DNA of 64,000 nucleotides from Hypericum androsaemum (Eukaryota; Streptophyta; Magnoliopsida; Malpighiales; Hypericaceae), in assembly GCA_963995505.1 (NCBI GenBank), contig OZ023190.1, forward strand, positions 8,860,162-8,924,161, read 5' to 3'. Positions 10,774 to 22,228 of this stretch are shown in pieces (the first letter of the stretch is position 1; each line of letters begins with the position of its first letter). The notes under the pieces were generated by a model that was not told where the DNA came from, ran no database searches, and was given only the letters and a program-made list of their open reading frames with translations. The position numbers and the translations under genes were made by a program.

Positions 10774-13700
10774 GAAAAGGATTTGTCCTCAAATCTTCAC
10801 CTACATCAAACGGACTCAAATCAGTAACATTGAAAGAAGCACTAACATTATACTCACCTGGCAGGTCAAGCTTGTAGGCATTGTCATTGATGCGTTCAAG
10901 CACTTGAAATGGACCATCTCCCCGTGGTAGCAACTTTGAACGCCGTTGCACGGGAAAGCGTTCCTTTCTCATGTAACCAGACCCAATCTCCAGGCTCAAA
11001 GACAACCTTGTGCCGTCCTTTGTTTGCTTGTCTCGCGTAGTGCTCCGTTCGTTTCTCTATGTTCATTCCCGCCCTCTCATGCAGTTGCTTGACAAAATCA
11101 GCCTTCTTCTTGCCATCTAAGTTAACATGCTCACTCGAAGGCAAAGGTGATAAATCCAAAGGAGTCAAAGGATTAAATCCATAAACAAGCTCAAATGGTG
11201 AGAATTGAGTAGCAGAATGAACGGAACGATTATAAGAAAATTCAACATGTGGCAAACATTCTTCCCAAGTCTTAATGTTATGCTTGATAAGTGCTCTCAA
11301 TAAAGTAGACAAGGTCCTATTTACAACTTCAGTTGGACCATCAGTTTGTGGATGACAAGTAGTAGAAAATAACAACTTGGTACCTAACTTACTCCACAAG
11401 GTCTTCCAAAAGTAACTCAAGAACTTAGCATCTCTATCGGAAATAATAGTTCTAGGCATACCATGCAACCTAACAACTTCTCTAAAGAACAATTCAGCAA
11501 TGTTTGAAGCATCATCAGTCTTATGACATGGAATAAAATGTGCCATCTTAGAAAACCTATCCTTTACCACAAAGATTGAATCCCTTCCATGTTTAGTCCT
11601 AGGCAGTCCTAACACAAAATCCATAGAGATATCAATCCAAGGCTCACTAGGTATAGGTAGTGGGGTATACAAACCGTGGGGTTTTACCTTTGACTTGGCT
11701 TGCTTGCATGTGATGCAACGCCCACAAACTCTTTCTACGTCGCGCTTCATGTGTGGCCAATAGAAGTGATCTTGTAGCATTGTCAAAGTCTTTGCGATTC
11801 CAAAGTGCCCCATCAATCCGCCTCCATGTGCCTCCTGAATTAGCAACTCTCGCATAGAACAATTAGGCACACAAAGTTTGTTCTCACAAAATAGGTAACC
11901 TTCATTCCGGAAAAATTTACCACTTGCACTCTTCTCCGTAGCTCGGAACAGATCACCAAAATCAGTATCGTCAGCATACAACTCTTTAATGTGTTCAAAA
12001 CCAATTAACTTCGCATCAAGAGTTGAGATCAAAGCATACCTTCGCGATAGGGCATCAGCTACTACATTTTCCTTACCTTGCTTGTAGCGAATGACATAAG
12101 GAAATGTCTCAATGAACTCCACCCATCGTGCATGCCTTTTATTCAGCTTGTGTTGCCCCTTTAAGTGCTTGAGTGATTCATGATCAGTGTGGATCACGAA
12201 TTCCTTGGGCCACAAGTAATGCTGCCATGTTTCCAACGCTCGAACTAGTGCATACAACTCTTTGTCATAAGTTGGATAGTTCAAGGTTGCTCCACTTAGT
12301 TTCTCACTAAAGTAGGCAATTGGTCTCCCTTCTTACATGAGGACAGCTCCAATACCTATACCTGAGGCATCACATTCAACTTCAAAGGTTTTAGCAAAGT
12401 TAGGCAAAGCCAACAAAGGAGCATTAGTCAACTTCTCTTTGATGAGTTGGAATGAGTGCTCTTGAGCTTCTCCCCAACCAAATCCAACGTTCTTCTTGAT
12501 GACTTCAGTGAGGGGCGCGGCTAGGCTACTAAAGTCTTTCACGAACCTCCTGTAAAAGCTAGCTAAGCCATGAAAACTTCGAACATTAGCAACACTTGTA
12601 GGACTTGGCCAGTCCCGGATTGCTCGGATCTTCTCCTCATCAACCTGTATTCTGTGAGCACTAACAACAAAACTCAAGAATACAAGTTTATCTGTGCAAA
12701 AGGTGCACTTCTTCAAGTTGGCAAACAATTGATCCTCTCTAAGTGCATCTAGGACAGATTTCAAATGCTCTACATGATCCTCTAAACTCGTACTATAAAT
12801 GAGTATATCATCAAAGTACACAACGACAAATTTGCCAATGAATGGACGTAAGACATGATTCATAAGGCGCATGAATGTACTAGGTGCATTAGATAACCCG
12901 AACGGCATGACCATCCACTCATACAACCCATATTTTGTTTTAAAAGCAGTCTTCCACTCATCTCCTTCTTTCATCCTAATCTGATGATAACCACTTTTTA
13001 AGTCAATCTTAGAAAACATGCAAGATCCATGCAACTCATCTAACATGTCATCTAAGCGAGCAATAGGGTGACGATATTTTACCGTGATGTTGTTGACAGC
13101 TCGGCAATCAACACACATCCTCCATGATCCATCCTTCTTAGGCACAAATAGGACTGGAACAGCACATGGGCTCATGCTTTCTCTCACGTACCCTTTTTCC
13201 AAAAGCTCATTGACTTGCCTCTCAAGTTCCTTTGTTTCCTCAGGATTACTTCTATATGCGGGGCGGTTAGGTATGGTAGCTCCTGGAACAAAGTCAATTT
13301 GATGCTCAATCCCTCGTATAGGTGGTAATCCCACTAGTAGCTCTTCGGGAAAGACATCCTTGTAGTCCTGCAAGAGAGAAACAACCATACTAGGCAAGTG
13401 TGGCTCAAGTTTGTTAGTGATCAAAAGTGTCTCCCTCCACCGAAGTAAGATCATAGACTTTTTTTCAAAACAAGCTTGCTTGATTTCACTTGCTCCCACA
13501 TAGTAGTTCTCTTTCCATCCCTCGGATTTTCTCTCAATGGCCGATTTCAGTTCTGTTTTTTCGGCTTCTTTGGCTCGCTCCATTGTATCTCTTTTGGCCG
13601 TTTTTCCTTTCTATTTTTCGGCTTCTTCTCTCCTCTCAATTCGTTTCTTTTGCTCACCTTTTTTTCTCTCATCACTTTCTTTTTGTAACTTCATCTGATC

Positions 13701-14024
13701 TTCACAAACTTGTGATGGCGCTAAGGGTGCCAAAGTGAACACACGCCTATTGAGTGTGAATGAGTACTTGTTGGTGTGTCCGTCATGAGTTACTCTTCTA
13801 TCAAACTGCCACGACCTCCCCAACAGTAGATGACTAGCTTGCATTGGCACAACATCGCACAACACTTCATCTTCGTACTTGCCAATGCGGAATGTCACTA
13901 GCACTTGCTTCTCCACTCGTACTTCTCCACTATCATTCAGCCATTGCAGCTTGTAAGGTTTAGGGTGTTTCTTCGTGAGTAACCCTAACTTCTCAACCAT
14001 AGTAGTGCTTGCCACGTTAGCACA

Positions 14025-14029
14025 GCTGC
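14025..14029 (+). repeat. E2 target-site duplication, left
   Basis: GCTGC, repeated at 20864-20868 directly after the 3' LTR of E2. The 5-bp length is typical for Ty3/gypsy integrases. It lies in the protease coding region of E1. Confidence 0.95.
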
Positions 14030-14834
14030 TGATGTGAGCAAGCCTAAGGACGCACCTACTATCAAGCTTGTAGACTCGCAGCAAGTTCAAGTTCCAATTG
14101 GGCCAATGACAAGAGCACGAGCTAGGAAGTTGCAATCTGATTTCAATGGACTAATGCATGAAGTTTGGGCTCAATCAAGTGCGTGGAGGACCAAGGACGT
14201 CCAAGAAGCCCAAGGGAGGCCCATGCACGCTTTGGAGGCTGAATGGGAAGCTTGACATGCACGAAAGCTTCTAGATGCATGCGCACATGGAGAATCAAGA
14301 AGAATCAGCCTATTTAGGCCATGCATCTTCTTGTTAGGACGTGCAATTAATTGTTATTCTATTAGATATTATTTGTTTAGATTATTTCCTATTTTAGTTG
14401 AATAATTCGGCCAGAATCTCCTTAGAATAGGAAAGAGAGTTTTGGCCAGCCTTTGAACTCCTTTTTAAGGAGTTAGCTTGTTTAGGAATATTTTGGTACT
14501 TTGGGAGCCTATATAAAGAGGACTCCTAGCAATAAAACGCACACAACAATTCAGAATTACATAGCTTTGGCTAATTGAGAGTTTAGATACTCGTTTGTTC
14601 TTGCTTAGGCTGGTGAGTCGTCTTGGCTAGAATTTATCTTTCACTTATCAAGCGGACCATCCATCCTCGCTTGTGGCGTGATTCGACCTTAGGTCAAGGT
14701 TCAGAAGTTCTTGTTGCGGGTTAAGGTTCAATTTCGTGCCTTAGTTCGAGTGAGTTCTTGTGAGTTGTGATCTGATCCATTCTAAAGTAACAAACGGTCC
14801 GAGTTGTGAATCTTTTCCGCATAGATTCATATCA
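14030..14834 (+). repeat. E2 5' LTR, 805 bp
   Basis: Starts TGATGTGAGC and ends ATTCATATCA. The U3 start encodes the CR-like tail in the 3' copy; here the same codons form an orphan ORF (14034-14255). Promoter and polyadenylation-like motifs are at 14510-14536. It appears identical to the 3' LTR at 20059-20863, meaning insertion was recent. Confidence 0.96.
14510..14536 (+). promoter_or_regulatory. E2 LTR TATA box and AATAAA motif
   Basis: TATATAAAG at 14510-14518 is a good plant TATA box, and transcription would be expected to start about 25-35 bp downstream. AATAAA at 14531-14536 follows closely and could serve as the polyadenylation signal in the 3' LTR copy. The same pair recurs in E4 (24329-24336 and the AATAAAGG downstream). 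Start site not determinable from sequence. Confidence 0.6.
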
Positions 14835-14836
14835 GT

Positions 14837-14848
14837 TGGTATCAGAGC
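14837..14848 (+). other. E2 primer-binding site (tRNA-iMet type)
   Basis: TGGTATCAGAGC two bases after the 5' LTR. It is complementary to the 3' end of plant initiator tRNA-Met and primes minus-strand DNA synthesis. Confidence 0.95.
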
Positions 14849-15035
14849 TTAGCTTGTTACTTTAGTTCACTATCCTTGTTATTTTTGTTCTTGTTGGTTC
14901 GTTTAGTTGCTCGTTATTTTTGTTCTTATTGGTTCGTTTTTTTTTTCTCTTCGCTGTTTGAAAAGAGAGGGAAACAAACGAGTGAAGCAAGAAAAGAAAA
15001 GAAAAGAAAGAAAAAAAAAAGAAAAGAAAAGAAAG

Positions 15036-15068
<33 letters not shown>

Positions 15069-15496
15069 CGAAAAAGGAAAGAAAAGAAAAAGTGCGTGAA
15101 GCCTAAAGAGGAAGCAAAGGCCGCAAGCAAGTCTAAAGAGGAAGCAAGGCCGCAAGCAAGTCTAAAGAGGAAGCAAGGCCGCAAGCAAGCTTAAAGAGGA
15201 AACAAAATCAAAAAGGAAGCGAGCAAGACTAAAGGAAAGACCCAAGAAGAACTTTAACATTCTGGTTGTTAAAGCGTGAAGCTCAAGCAAGGCCGTTCTA
15301 GCCTTAGTAAGAACATACAAGTATCACGAGAGGAAAAAGGCAAGAGTGTGCGAGTACCTTAGAGAGAAAAGCCAAATATTTGAGTGCAAACACGAGTGAA
15401 CTTGAGTGCACCTTACATTGAGAGTATACACGTAAGGGAGTGAGCTTGTGAGGCCATATTTTTTTTTATTACTAACCAATTTTTCTTGCAGCAAAC
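14849..15496 (+). other. E2 untranslated leader with purine tract
   Basis: Leader of about 650 bp before the gag-pol ATG. Positions about 14986-15094 are almost pure A/G with AAAAG-type pentamers (AGAAAAGAAAAGAAAAG), then come near-exact direct repeats of an AAAGAGGAAGCAAGGCCGCA-type motif (about 15100-15190). The purine tract resembles the satellite pentamers. No coding sequence supported; ORFs on either strand here reflect low complexity. Confidence 0.75.
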
Positions 15497-18400
15497 ATGT
15501 CACATGAAGGTCAAACCATGGGAAACATAGACCTTAAGTTATTAGTGGATGCATTGGCCGGGAAGCTCGAGCAGATGGTGCAAGCTCAGATGGAGCCTTT
15601 GCAACTACGCGTGGATGCCGTGGAGAATTCTCGTGACATCCCCCCAACGCGAGGCGAACTCCAAAGGCGTAGGAGAGGAGTACCTATTGGAGAGTCAAGC
15701 GGAGCTGATTCTGAATCGGAAGAAGGCGTAGGCTCAACAAGGAGTCTTAGGAGAGCAAGAACAAGCCGTCCACCTAGGGAGGCGAGGCCAAAGAGAGACG
15801 ACAACATAGGGAGTATCAAACTGAAGATACCTTCCTTTGCCGGTCGTTCTGACCCGGAGGCGTACTTAGAGTGGGAGAAGAAGATTGAGTTCGTGTTTGA
15901 TTGCCACAATAGCTCCGAAGAAAAGAAGGTAAAACTTGCCATCACCGAATTTACTGATTATGCTATAACTTGGTGGGATCAACTTGTGACAAGCAGGAGG
16001 AGAAATAGAGAACGCCCTATAGCTACTTGGGAAGACATGAAAGTAGTGATGAGGAAGAGATTTGTTCCAAGTCATTACTATAGAGAGCTGTATAAGAAGT
16101 TACAAGGAATGAGGCAAGGAAATTTGAGTGTGGAGGAGTATTTCAAACAGATGGAGATGGCCATGATAAGAGCTGATATAGATGAAGATAGAGAAGTTAC
16201 AATGGCAAGGTTCTTGAATGGACTCAATCCTGAAATTCAAGACAAAGTTGAGTTGCAACACTATGTGGAGTTGGAGGACATGGTGCATATGGCAATGAAA
16301 ATTGAGAAGCAACTCAAGAGAGGAGAGGGGAGAACAAGAGCTACATCGAATTCTACTTGGAAGCCAAACTACCAAAAGAAGTTTGACAAGCCACAAGCAG
16401 CCAAAGTAGAGCATAAACCCGAGAGTTCTCAAGCTAATTCTCAAAGGAAAGTGGAAGTCACTCCAGCTAGGAACCGTGACATCAAGTGCTTTAAGTGTCA
16501 AGGAAGGGGGCACATCTCAAGTCAATGTCCTAACAGGCAAGCAATGGTGATCAAGGAAGGTGGAGAGATTGAAACTGAAGAAGAGGATTCGGAGCATGAA
16601 AGCATGCCTTCTTTGGAGGACGTATCCGAGGAAGAGTACCAAGCTGCTGAGAGGCTTACTCTTGTGTCTAGAAGAGCATTGAATGTGCAAGTGAAAGAAG
16701 AAGATAATGTGGCTCAAAGAGAAAATATTTTTCACACAAGGTGCTATGTTAAAGACAAGGTGTGTAGTGTCATCATAGATGGAGGAAGTTGTGCTAATGT
16801 TGCAAGCACGACTATGGTGGAGAAGTTAGGGTTACTCACGGGAAAACACCCTAAGCCTTACAAACTACAATGGCTGAATGATAGTGGAGAAGTACGAGTG
16901 ATGAAGCAAGTATTGGTAGCATTCCGCATTGGCAACTATGAGGATGAAGTGTTGTGTGATGTTGTACCAATGCAAGCTGGTCACCTATTGTTAGGAAGGC
17001 CGTGGCAGTTTGATAGGAAAGTGCATCATGATGGCTACACCAATAAGTATTCATTTATACTTAAGAAGAGAGTAATCACCTTGGCACCCTTGTCACCATC
17101 ACAAGTTTGTGAAGATCAACGTCAGTTGCAAAAAGAAAGTGATGAGCAAAGGGAGCGTGATAAAAAGAAAAAGAATGAGAGGAGAGAAGAAGCCGAAAAA
17201 AAGATAAGAAAAACGGCCAATGGAGAGGAAAAGATTGAGAAAACAAAAGAAGCCGGAAAAACAGAAATTAAAACGGCCAAAGAGAGAAAAACCGAGAGTT
17301 GGAAAAAGAGTTACTATGTGGGAACAAGTGATATTAAGCAAGCATGCTTTGAAAAGAAGCCTATGATCTTACTTCGGTATAGGGAGGCGCTTTTAAACAC
17401 TAACGAGCTTGAACCACATGTACCTAGTACGGTTGTGTCTCTTTTGCAGGATTACAAGGATGTCTTTCCCGACGAGCTTCCACCTGGTTTGCCACCTATT
17501 CGTGGGATTGAACATCAAATAGACTTGGTTCCGGGAGCTGCCATACCTAACCGTCCCGCATATAGAAGCAATCCTGAAGAAACAAAGGAGCTTGAGAAGC
17601 AAGTCAACGAGCTATTGGAGAAAGGGTACGTGAGAGAGAGCATGAGTCCATGTGCTGTTCCCGTCCTACTTGTGCCCAAGAAGGATAAAACATGGAGAAT
17701 GTGTGTTGATTGCCGAGCAGTCAACAACATAACGGTGAAATATCGTCACCCTATCCCTCGTTTAGATGACATGTTAGATGAGTTGCATGGTTCTTGCATG
17801 TTTTCTAAGATTGATTTGAAGAGTGGTTATCATCAAATTAGGATGAAAGAAGGAGATGAGTGGAAAACTGCTTTTAAAACAAAGTATGGGTTGTATGAGT
17901 GGATGGTCATGCCATTTGGTTTGTCCAACGCACCTAGCACGTTTATGCGACTCATGAATCATGTTCTACGTCCATTCATTGGTAAATTTGTGGTTGTTTA
18001 CTTTGATGATATACTCATTTATAGCAAGAGCATGGAGGATCATCTAGAACATTTGAAATCTGTCTTAGTTGCACTTAGAGAAGAACAATTGTTTGCTAAC
18101 TTGAAGAAGTGCACCTTTTGTACGGATAAACTTGTATTCTTGGGTTTTGTTGTTGGAGCTAACGGAATACAGGTTGATGAAGAAAAGATCCGAGCTATCC
18201 GTGAATGGCCAAGCCCTACAAGTGTTGCTAATGTTAGGAGCTTTCATGGACTAGCTAGCTTTTATAGGAGATTTGTGAAGGACTTTAGTAGCATAGCCGC
18301 ACCCATAACTGAAGTCATCAAGAAGAACGTAGGCTTTACTTGGGGAGAAGCTCAAGAGAAGGCTTTCCAACTACTAAAAGGGAAGTTGACTAATGCACCC

Positions 18401-20284
18401 TTGTTAGCTTTACCTAATTTCTCTAAGACTTTTGAAATAGAGTGTGATGCTTCTGGTGTAGGAATTGGAGCTGTCCTTATGCAAGAAGGAAGACCCATTG
18501 CATACTTTAGTGAGAAACTAAGTGGTGCAACCTTGAATTACCCGACCTATGACAAGGAGTTGTACGCACTAGTTCGAGCATTGGAGACGTGGCAGCATTA
18601 CTTATGGCCAAAGGAGTTTGTGATTCACACTGATCATGAGTCACTCAAGCACTTAAAGGGGCAACACAAGCTGAACAAGAGGCATGCACGAAGGGTGGAA
18701 TTCATTGAGACATTTCCTTATGTCATTCGCTACAAGCAAGGTAAGGAAAATGTAGTGGCTGATGCACTATCACGAAGGTACGCCTTGATCTCAACTCTTG
18801 ATGCTAAACTACTTGGCTTTGAACACATTAAGGAGATGTATGTTGATGATGTTGATTTTGGCGAGTTGTTTAGATCAACTGAAAGAAGTGCATTTGGTAA
18901 GTTCTTTCGTAATGAAGGTTACCTATTTCGTGAAAACAAACTTTGTGTGCCTAATTGTTCGATGCGAGAATTACTAATTCAGGAGGCACATGGAGGTGGC
19001 TTAATGGGGCATTTTGGAATTGCAAAGACCTTGGCGATGCTACAAGATCATTTCTTTTGGCCACACATGAAGAGAGACGTTGAGAGAGTTTGTGGTCGTT
19101 GCATCACTTGCAAGCAAGCCAAGTCAAAGGTAAAACCCCATGGTTTGTACACCCCACTACCTATACCTAGTGAGCCCTGGATTGATATCTCTATGGATTT
19201 TGTGTTAGGCCTACCTAGGACTAAACGTGGAAGAGATTCAATTTTTGTGGTAGTGGATAGGTTTTCTAAGATGGCACATTTCATTCCATGTCATAAGACT
19301 GATGATGCTTCAAACATTGCTGATTTGTTCTTTAGAGAGGTTGTTAGGTTGCATGGCATGCCTAGGACAATTATCTCTGATAGAGATGCTAAGTTCCTAA
19401 GTTACTTTTGGAAGACCTTGTGGTGCAAGTTAGGTACTAAGTTGTTGTTTTCTACTACTTGTCATCCTCAAACTGATGGTCAAACTGAAGTAGTAAATAG
19501 GACTTTGTCTACACTTTTGAGAGCACTCATTAAGCATAACATTAAGACTTGGGAAGAATGTTTGCCTCATGTTGAGTTTGCTTATAATCGTTCTGTCCAT
19601 TCTGCTACTCAATTCTCACCATTTGAGCTTGTTTATGGATTTAATCCTTTGACTCCATTGGATTTATCACCTCTACCTTCGAGTGAGCACGTTAACTTAG
19701 ATGGCAAGAAGAAAGCTGAATTTGTCAAGCAGTTACATGAGAAAGCAAGAATGAACATCGAGAAGCGCACGGAGCACTATGCAAGGCAAGCAAACAAAGG
19801 AAGGCACAAGGTTGTCTTTGAGCCGGGAGATTGGGTTTGGCTACATATGAGGAAGGAGCGTTTTCCTGTACAAAGACGTTCAAAGTTGCTACCACGGGGA
19901 GATGGTCCATTCCAAGTGATCGAACGCATCAATGATAATGCCTACAAGCTAGACCTTCCGGGTGAGTATAATGTAAGTGCTTCGTTTAACGTGGCTGACT
20001 TGAGTCCGTTTGATGTAGGTGATGATTTGAGGACAAATCCTTTTCAAGAGGAGGGGACTGATGTGAGCAAGCCTAAGGACGCACCTACTATCAAGCTTGT
20101 AGACTCGCAGCAAGTTCAAGTTCCAATTGGGCCAATGACAAGAGCACGAGCTAGGAAGTTGCAATCTGATTTCAATGGACTAATGCATGAAGTTTGGGCT
20201 CAATCAAGTGCGTGGAGGACCAAGGACGTCCAAGAAGCCCAAGGGAGGCCCATGCACGCTTTGGAGGCTGAATGGGAAGCTTGA
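15497..20284 (+). CDS. gag-pol: E2 gag-pol polyprotein with LTR-encoded CR-like tail, intact
   Basis: Single 1595-aa frame starting MSHEGQ after a TTGCAGCAAAC context. Gag core at about 110-250; zinc knuckle [14 protein letters not shown] at 331-344. Protease motif [11 protein letters not shown] with Asp at about 428 (DGG rather than the usual DSG/DTG). RT with YFDD at 835-838. RNase H with Asp 984 in ECDASG. Integrase has the HHCC finger at about 1165-1205 and core Asp 1234, Asp 1295 and Glu 1331, the last two 35 residues apart. The GDGPF module is at about 1470. From residue 1522 the protein is encoded in the 3' LTR and carries GPMTRARAR at about 1545-1553. That tail fits the CR motif of CRM-clade chromoviruses, a presumed chromatin-targeting module that replaces a chromodomain. 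The clade call comes from motif recall and needs a tree. Confidence 0.95.
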   Translation: MSHEGQTMGNIDLKLLVDALAGKLEQMVQAQMEPLQLRVDAVENSRDIPPTRGELQRRRRGVPIGESSGADSESEEGVGSTRSLRRARTSRPPREARPKRDDNIGSIKLKIPSFAGRSDPEAYLEWEKKIEFVFDCHNSSEEKKVKLAITEFTDYAITWWDQLVTSRRRNRERPIATWEDMKVVMRKRFVPSHYYRELYKKLQGMRQGNLSVEEYFKQMEMAMIRADIDEDREVTMARFLNGLNPEIQDKVELQHYVELEDMVHMAMKIEKQLKRGEGRTRATSNSTWKPNYQKKFDKPQAAKVEHKPESSQANSQRKVEVTPARNRDIKCFKCQGRGHISSQCPNRQAMVIKEGGEIETEEEDSEHESMPSLEDVSEEEYQAAERLTLVSRRALNVQVKEEDNVAQRENIFHTRCYVKDKVCSVIIDGGSCANVASTTMVEKLGLLTGKHPKPYKLQWLNDSGEVRVMKQVLVAFRIGNYEDEVLCDVVPMQAGHLLLGRPWQFDRKVHHDGYTNKYSFILKKRVITLAPLSPSQVCEDQRQLQKESDEQRERDKKKKNERREEAEKKIRKTANGEEKIEKTKEAGKTEIKTAKERKTESWKKSYYVGTSDIKQACFEKKPMILLRYREALLNTNELEPHVPSTVVSLLQDYKDVFPDELPPGLPPIRGIEHQIDLVPGAAIPNRPAYRSNPEETKELEKQVNELLEKGYVRESMSPCAVPVLLVPKKDKTWRMCVDCRAVNNITVKYRHPIPRLDDMLDELHGSCMFSKIDLKSGYHQIRMKEGDEWKTAFKTKYGLYEWMVMPFGLSNAPSTFMRLMNHVLRPFIGKFVVVYFDDILIYSKSMEDHLEHLKSVLVALREEQLFANLKKCTFCTDKLVFLGFVVGANGIQVDEEKIRAIREWPSPTSVANVRSFHGLASFYRRFVKDFSSIAAPITEVIKKNVGFTWGEAQEKAFQLLKGKLTNAPLLALPNFSKTFEIECDASGVGIGAVLMQEGRPIAYFSEKLSGATLNYPTYDKELYALVRALETWQHYLWPKEFVIHTDHESLKHLKGQHKLNKRHARRVEFIETFPYVIRYKQGKENVVADALSRRYALISTLDAKLLGFEHIKEMYVDDVDFGELFRSTERSAFGKFFRNEGYLFRENKLCVPNCSMRELLIQEAHGGGLMGHFGIAKTLAMLQDHFFWPHMKRDVERVCGRCITCKQAKSKVKPHGLYTPLPIPSEPWIDISMDFVLGLPRTKRGRDSIFVVVDRFSKMAHFIPCHKTDDASNIADLFFREVVRLHGMPRTIISDRDAKFLSYFWKTLWCKLGTKLLFSTTCHPQTDGQTEVVNRTLSTLLRALIKHNIKTWEECLPHVEFAYNRSVHSATQFSPFELVYGFNPLTPLDLSPLPSSEHVNLDGKKKAEFVKQLHEKARMNIEKRTEHYARQANKGRHKVVFEPGDWVWLHMRKERFPVQRRSKLLPRGDGPFQVIERINDNAYKLDLPGEYNVSASFNVADLSPFDVGDDLRTNPFQEEGTDVSKPKDAPTIKLVDSQQVQVPIGPMTRARARKLQSDFNGLMHEVWAQSSAWRTKDVQEAQGRPMHALEAEWEA
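20046..20057 (+). other. E2 polypurine tract, inside the ORF
   Basis: AAGAGGAGGGGA lies one base before the TGATGTG start of the 3' LTR. It is translated as part of the FQEEG segment, so the plus-strand primer overlaps coding sequence. Confidence 0.9.
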
Positions 20285-20863
20285 CATGCACGAAAGCTTC
20301 TAGATGCATGCGCACATGGAGAATCAAGAAGAATCAGCCTATTTAGGCCATGCATCTTCTTGTTAGGACGTGCAATTAATTGTTATTCTATTAGATATTA
20401 TTTGTTTAGATTATTTCCTATTTTAGTTGAATAATTCGGCCAGAATCTCCTTAGAATAGGAAAGAGAGTTTTGGCCAGCCTTTGAACTCCTTTTTAAGGA
20501 GTTAGCTTGTTTAGGAATATTTTGGTACTTTGGGAGCCTATATAAAGAGGACTCCTAGCAATAAAACGCACACAACAATTCAGAATTACATAGCTTTGGC
20601 TAATTGAGAGTTTAGATACTCGTTTGTTCTTGCTTAGGCTGGTGAGTCGTCTTGGCTAGAATTTATCTTTCACTTATCAAGCGGACCATCCATCCTCGCT
20701 TGTGGCGTGATTCGACCTTAGGTCAAGGTTCAGAAGTTCTTGTTGCGGGTTAAGGTTCAATTTCGTGCCTTAGTTCGAGTGAGTTCTTGTGAGTTGTGAT
20801 CTGATCCATTCTAAAGTAACAAACGGTCCGAGTTGTGAATCTTTTCCGCATAGATTCATATCA
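20059..20863 (+). repeat. E2 3' LTR, 805 bp
   Basis: Starts TGATGTGAGC and ends ATTCATATCA, followed by the target duplication GCTGC. The first 226 bp encode the C-terminal 74 residues and the stop codon (TGA at 20282-20284) of the polyprotein. No difference from the 5' LTR was found by eye. Confidence 0.96.
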
Positions 20864-20868
20864 GCTGC
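20864..20868 (+). repeat. E2 target-site duplication, right
   Basis: GCTGC, matching 14025-14029. E1 coding sequence on - resumes immediately after it. Confidence 0.95.
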
Positions 20869-22228
20869 CTCCATCAATGAGGACACTACACACCTTGTCC
20901 TTGACATAACACCTTGTATGGAAGATATTCTCCCTTTGTGCTTTGTCATCTTCCTCTCTTGCTTGCAAGTTCAAGGCTCTTCTTGCCACTAGAGTGAGTC
21001 CTTCAGGAACTTGAATTTCCTCTTCGGATACGTCTTCCAATGAAGGCATGCTATCATGATCTGAATCTTCTCCTTCTGTTACGACCTCCCCACTCTCTCT
21101 AATCACCATAATCTGTTTGTTAGGGCATTGACTTGAGATGTGCCCCCTTCCTTGACACTTGAAGCACTTGATATCACGGTTTCGTGTGGGAGTGGTTTCC
21201 ACCTTCTTTTGAGAGTTGGCATTGGAACTCTCAGTCTTGTGCTCTATCTTGGTTGCCTGTGGTTTGTCAAATTTCTTTGAATAGTTTGGCTTCCAATTAG
21301 CACTTGATGTAGCTCTTGTTCCTCCTCCTCCTCTCTTCAGTTGCTTCTCAATTTTCGTGGCCATATGCACCATGTCCTCCAACTCCACACAGTGTTACAA
21401 CTCTACTTTGTCATGGATCTCGGGATTGAGTCCATTCAAGAACCTTGCCATGGTAGCTTCTCTATCTTCCTCCACATCAGCTCTTATCATGGCCATCTCC
21501 ATTTGTTTGTAATATTCTTCCACGCTCAGACTTCCTTGTCTCATCCCTTGTAACTTCTTGTATAGCTCTCGGTAGTAATGACTTGGAACAAAACGTTTCC
21601 TCATCACCACTTTCATCTCCTCCCATGTAGCTATAGGACGCTCTCTATTACGCCTCCTGCTTGTGACAAGTTGATCCCACCACGTTATAGCATAATCAGC
21701 GAATTTAGTCACAGCTAGCTTTACCTTCTTTGTTTCGGAACAATTGTGGCAATCAAACATGAACTCAATCTTCTTCTCCCACTCTAGGTATGCTTCCGGG
21801 TCAGAACGACCTCCAAAGGAAGGTATCTTCAGCTTAATACTTCCCAAGTTGTCATCTCTTCTTCGCCTCGCCTCTCTAGGTGGGCGGTTAGTCCTTGCTC
21901 GCCTAAGATTCCTTGTAGAACCTACGTCCTCCTCCTGAAAAGGGTCGGAATCTTCTTCACTTGTGCTTCCCAAAGGGGCTCTCCTTCTTTGTGCACGGAA
22001 TTCTCCTCCACTTGTGCCTCCCAAAGGTGCAAACCTTCGTTGTGCTTGGACTTCGCTTCTTGGTTGTTGGCTGTTGCGAGTGTCCTCCATTGCATCCATG
22101 CGTTGTTGCAACGGCTCCATCTCCGCTCGCATCATTTGTTGGAATTTTCCTGTCAGGGCCTCCACAAATACCTTAAGACCAACATCAGCCAGCGTACCCT
22201 CTTTTTCTCTTTGATCTTCGTAAGACAT
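20869..22228 (-). pseudogene. E1 gag and start of protease (broken)
   Basis: Starts at the ATG at 22226-22228 (MSYEDQ). The Gag core has the [16 protein letters not shown] region and a [14 protein letters not shown] zinc knuckle (CX2CX4HX4C). The protease motif VLIDGGS lies against the E2 insertion. TAA at 21395-21397 replaces the Gln codon of related copies and splits the frame. Compared with E2, the N-terminal linker has a duplicated AQRRxAPLGxTS segment (about 21965-22060). The frame resumes on the other side of E2 at 14029. Confidence 0.9.

Larger units (their letters stand above)
10535..14029 (-). pseudogene. E1 pol part: protease, RT, RNase H, integrase (broken)
   Basis: Continues on - the frame that E2 interrupts. 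It begins at the CANVAST region of the protease (14029) and runs through a charged Lys/Glu-rich linker. RT follows ([17 protein letters not shown]), then RNase H ([12 protein letters not shown]), the HHCC finger, the integrase core ([25 protein letters not shown]) and the GDGPF module. It is broken by TAG at 13611-13613 (AAG in relatives), TAA at 12333-12335 (CAA in relatives) and a 2-nt deletion near 10970 after the WVWLH region. The remaining domains keep their motifs. The tail [11 protein letters not shown] is encoded in the LTR. It is not expected to yield a functional polyprotein. Confidence 0.9.
14030..20863 (+). mobile_element. E2: intact family-A (CRM-like) Ty3/gypsy element, 6834 bp
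   Basis: Complete element with 805-bp LTRs (14030-14834 and 20059-20863) in which no difference was found by eye. It has the tRNA-iMet primer site (14837-14848), a purine-rich leader, one uninterrupted gag-pol ORF of 1595 codons, a polypurine tract (20046-20057) and the perfect target duplication GCTGC. It sits in E1 in the opposite orientation. All catalytic residues that could be checked are present. Among the elements in the window it is the only one with an undamaged frame and catalytic motifs, so it is the best candidate for recent and possibly ongoing activity. Whether it is transcribed cannot be judged from sequence. Confidence 0.97.

Noticed and set aside
14034..14255. Independent small gene in the LTR (also 23839-24060 and 57221-57469)
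   Set aside because: This is the LTR-encoded tail of the gag-pol frame seen in a 5' LTR, not a separate gene.
14900..15200. Coding sequence in the leader purine tract (Lys/Glu-rich or Phe-rich ORFs on both strands)
   Set aside because: Low-complexity purine tract in an untranslated leader. Composition alone keeps both frames open.
15586..15945. Antisense ORFs of 60-140 codons inside E1, E2, E4, E5, E6, E7 and E8
   Set aside because: Shadow frames of the polyproteins. The same shadows recur in each family-A copy because the sense strand is conserved.
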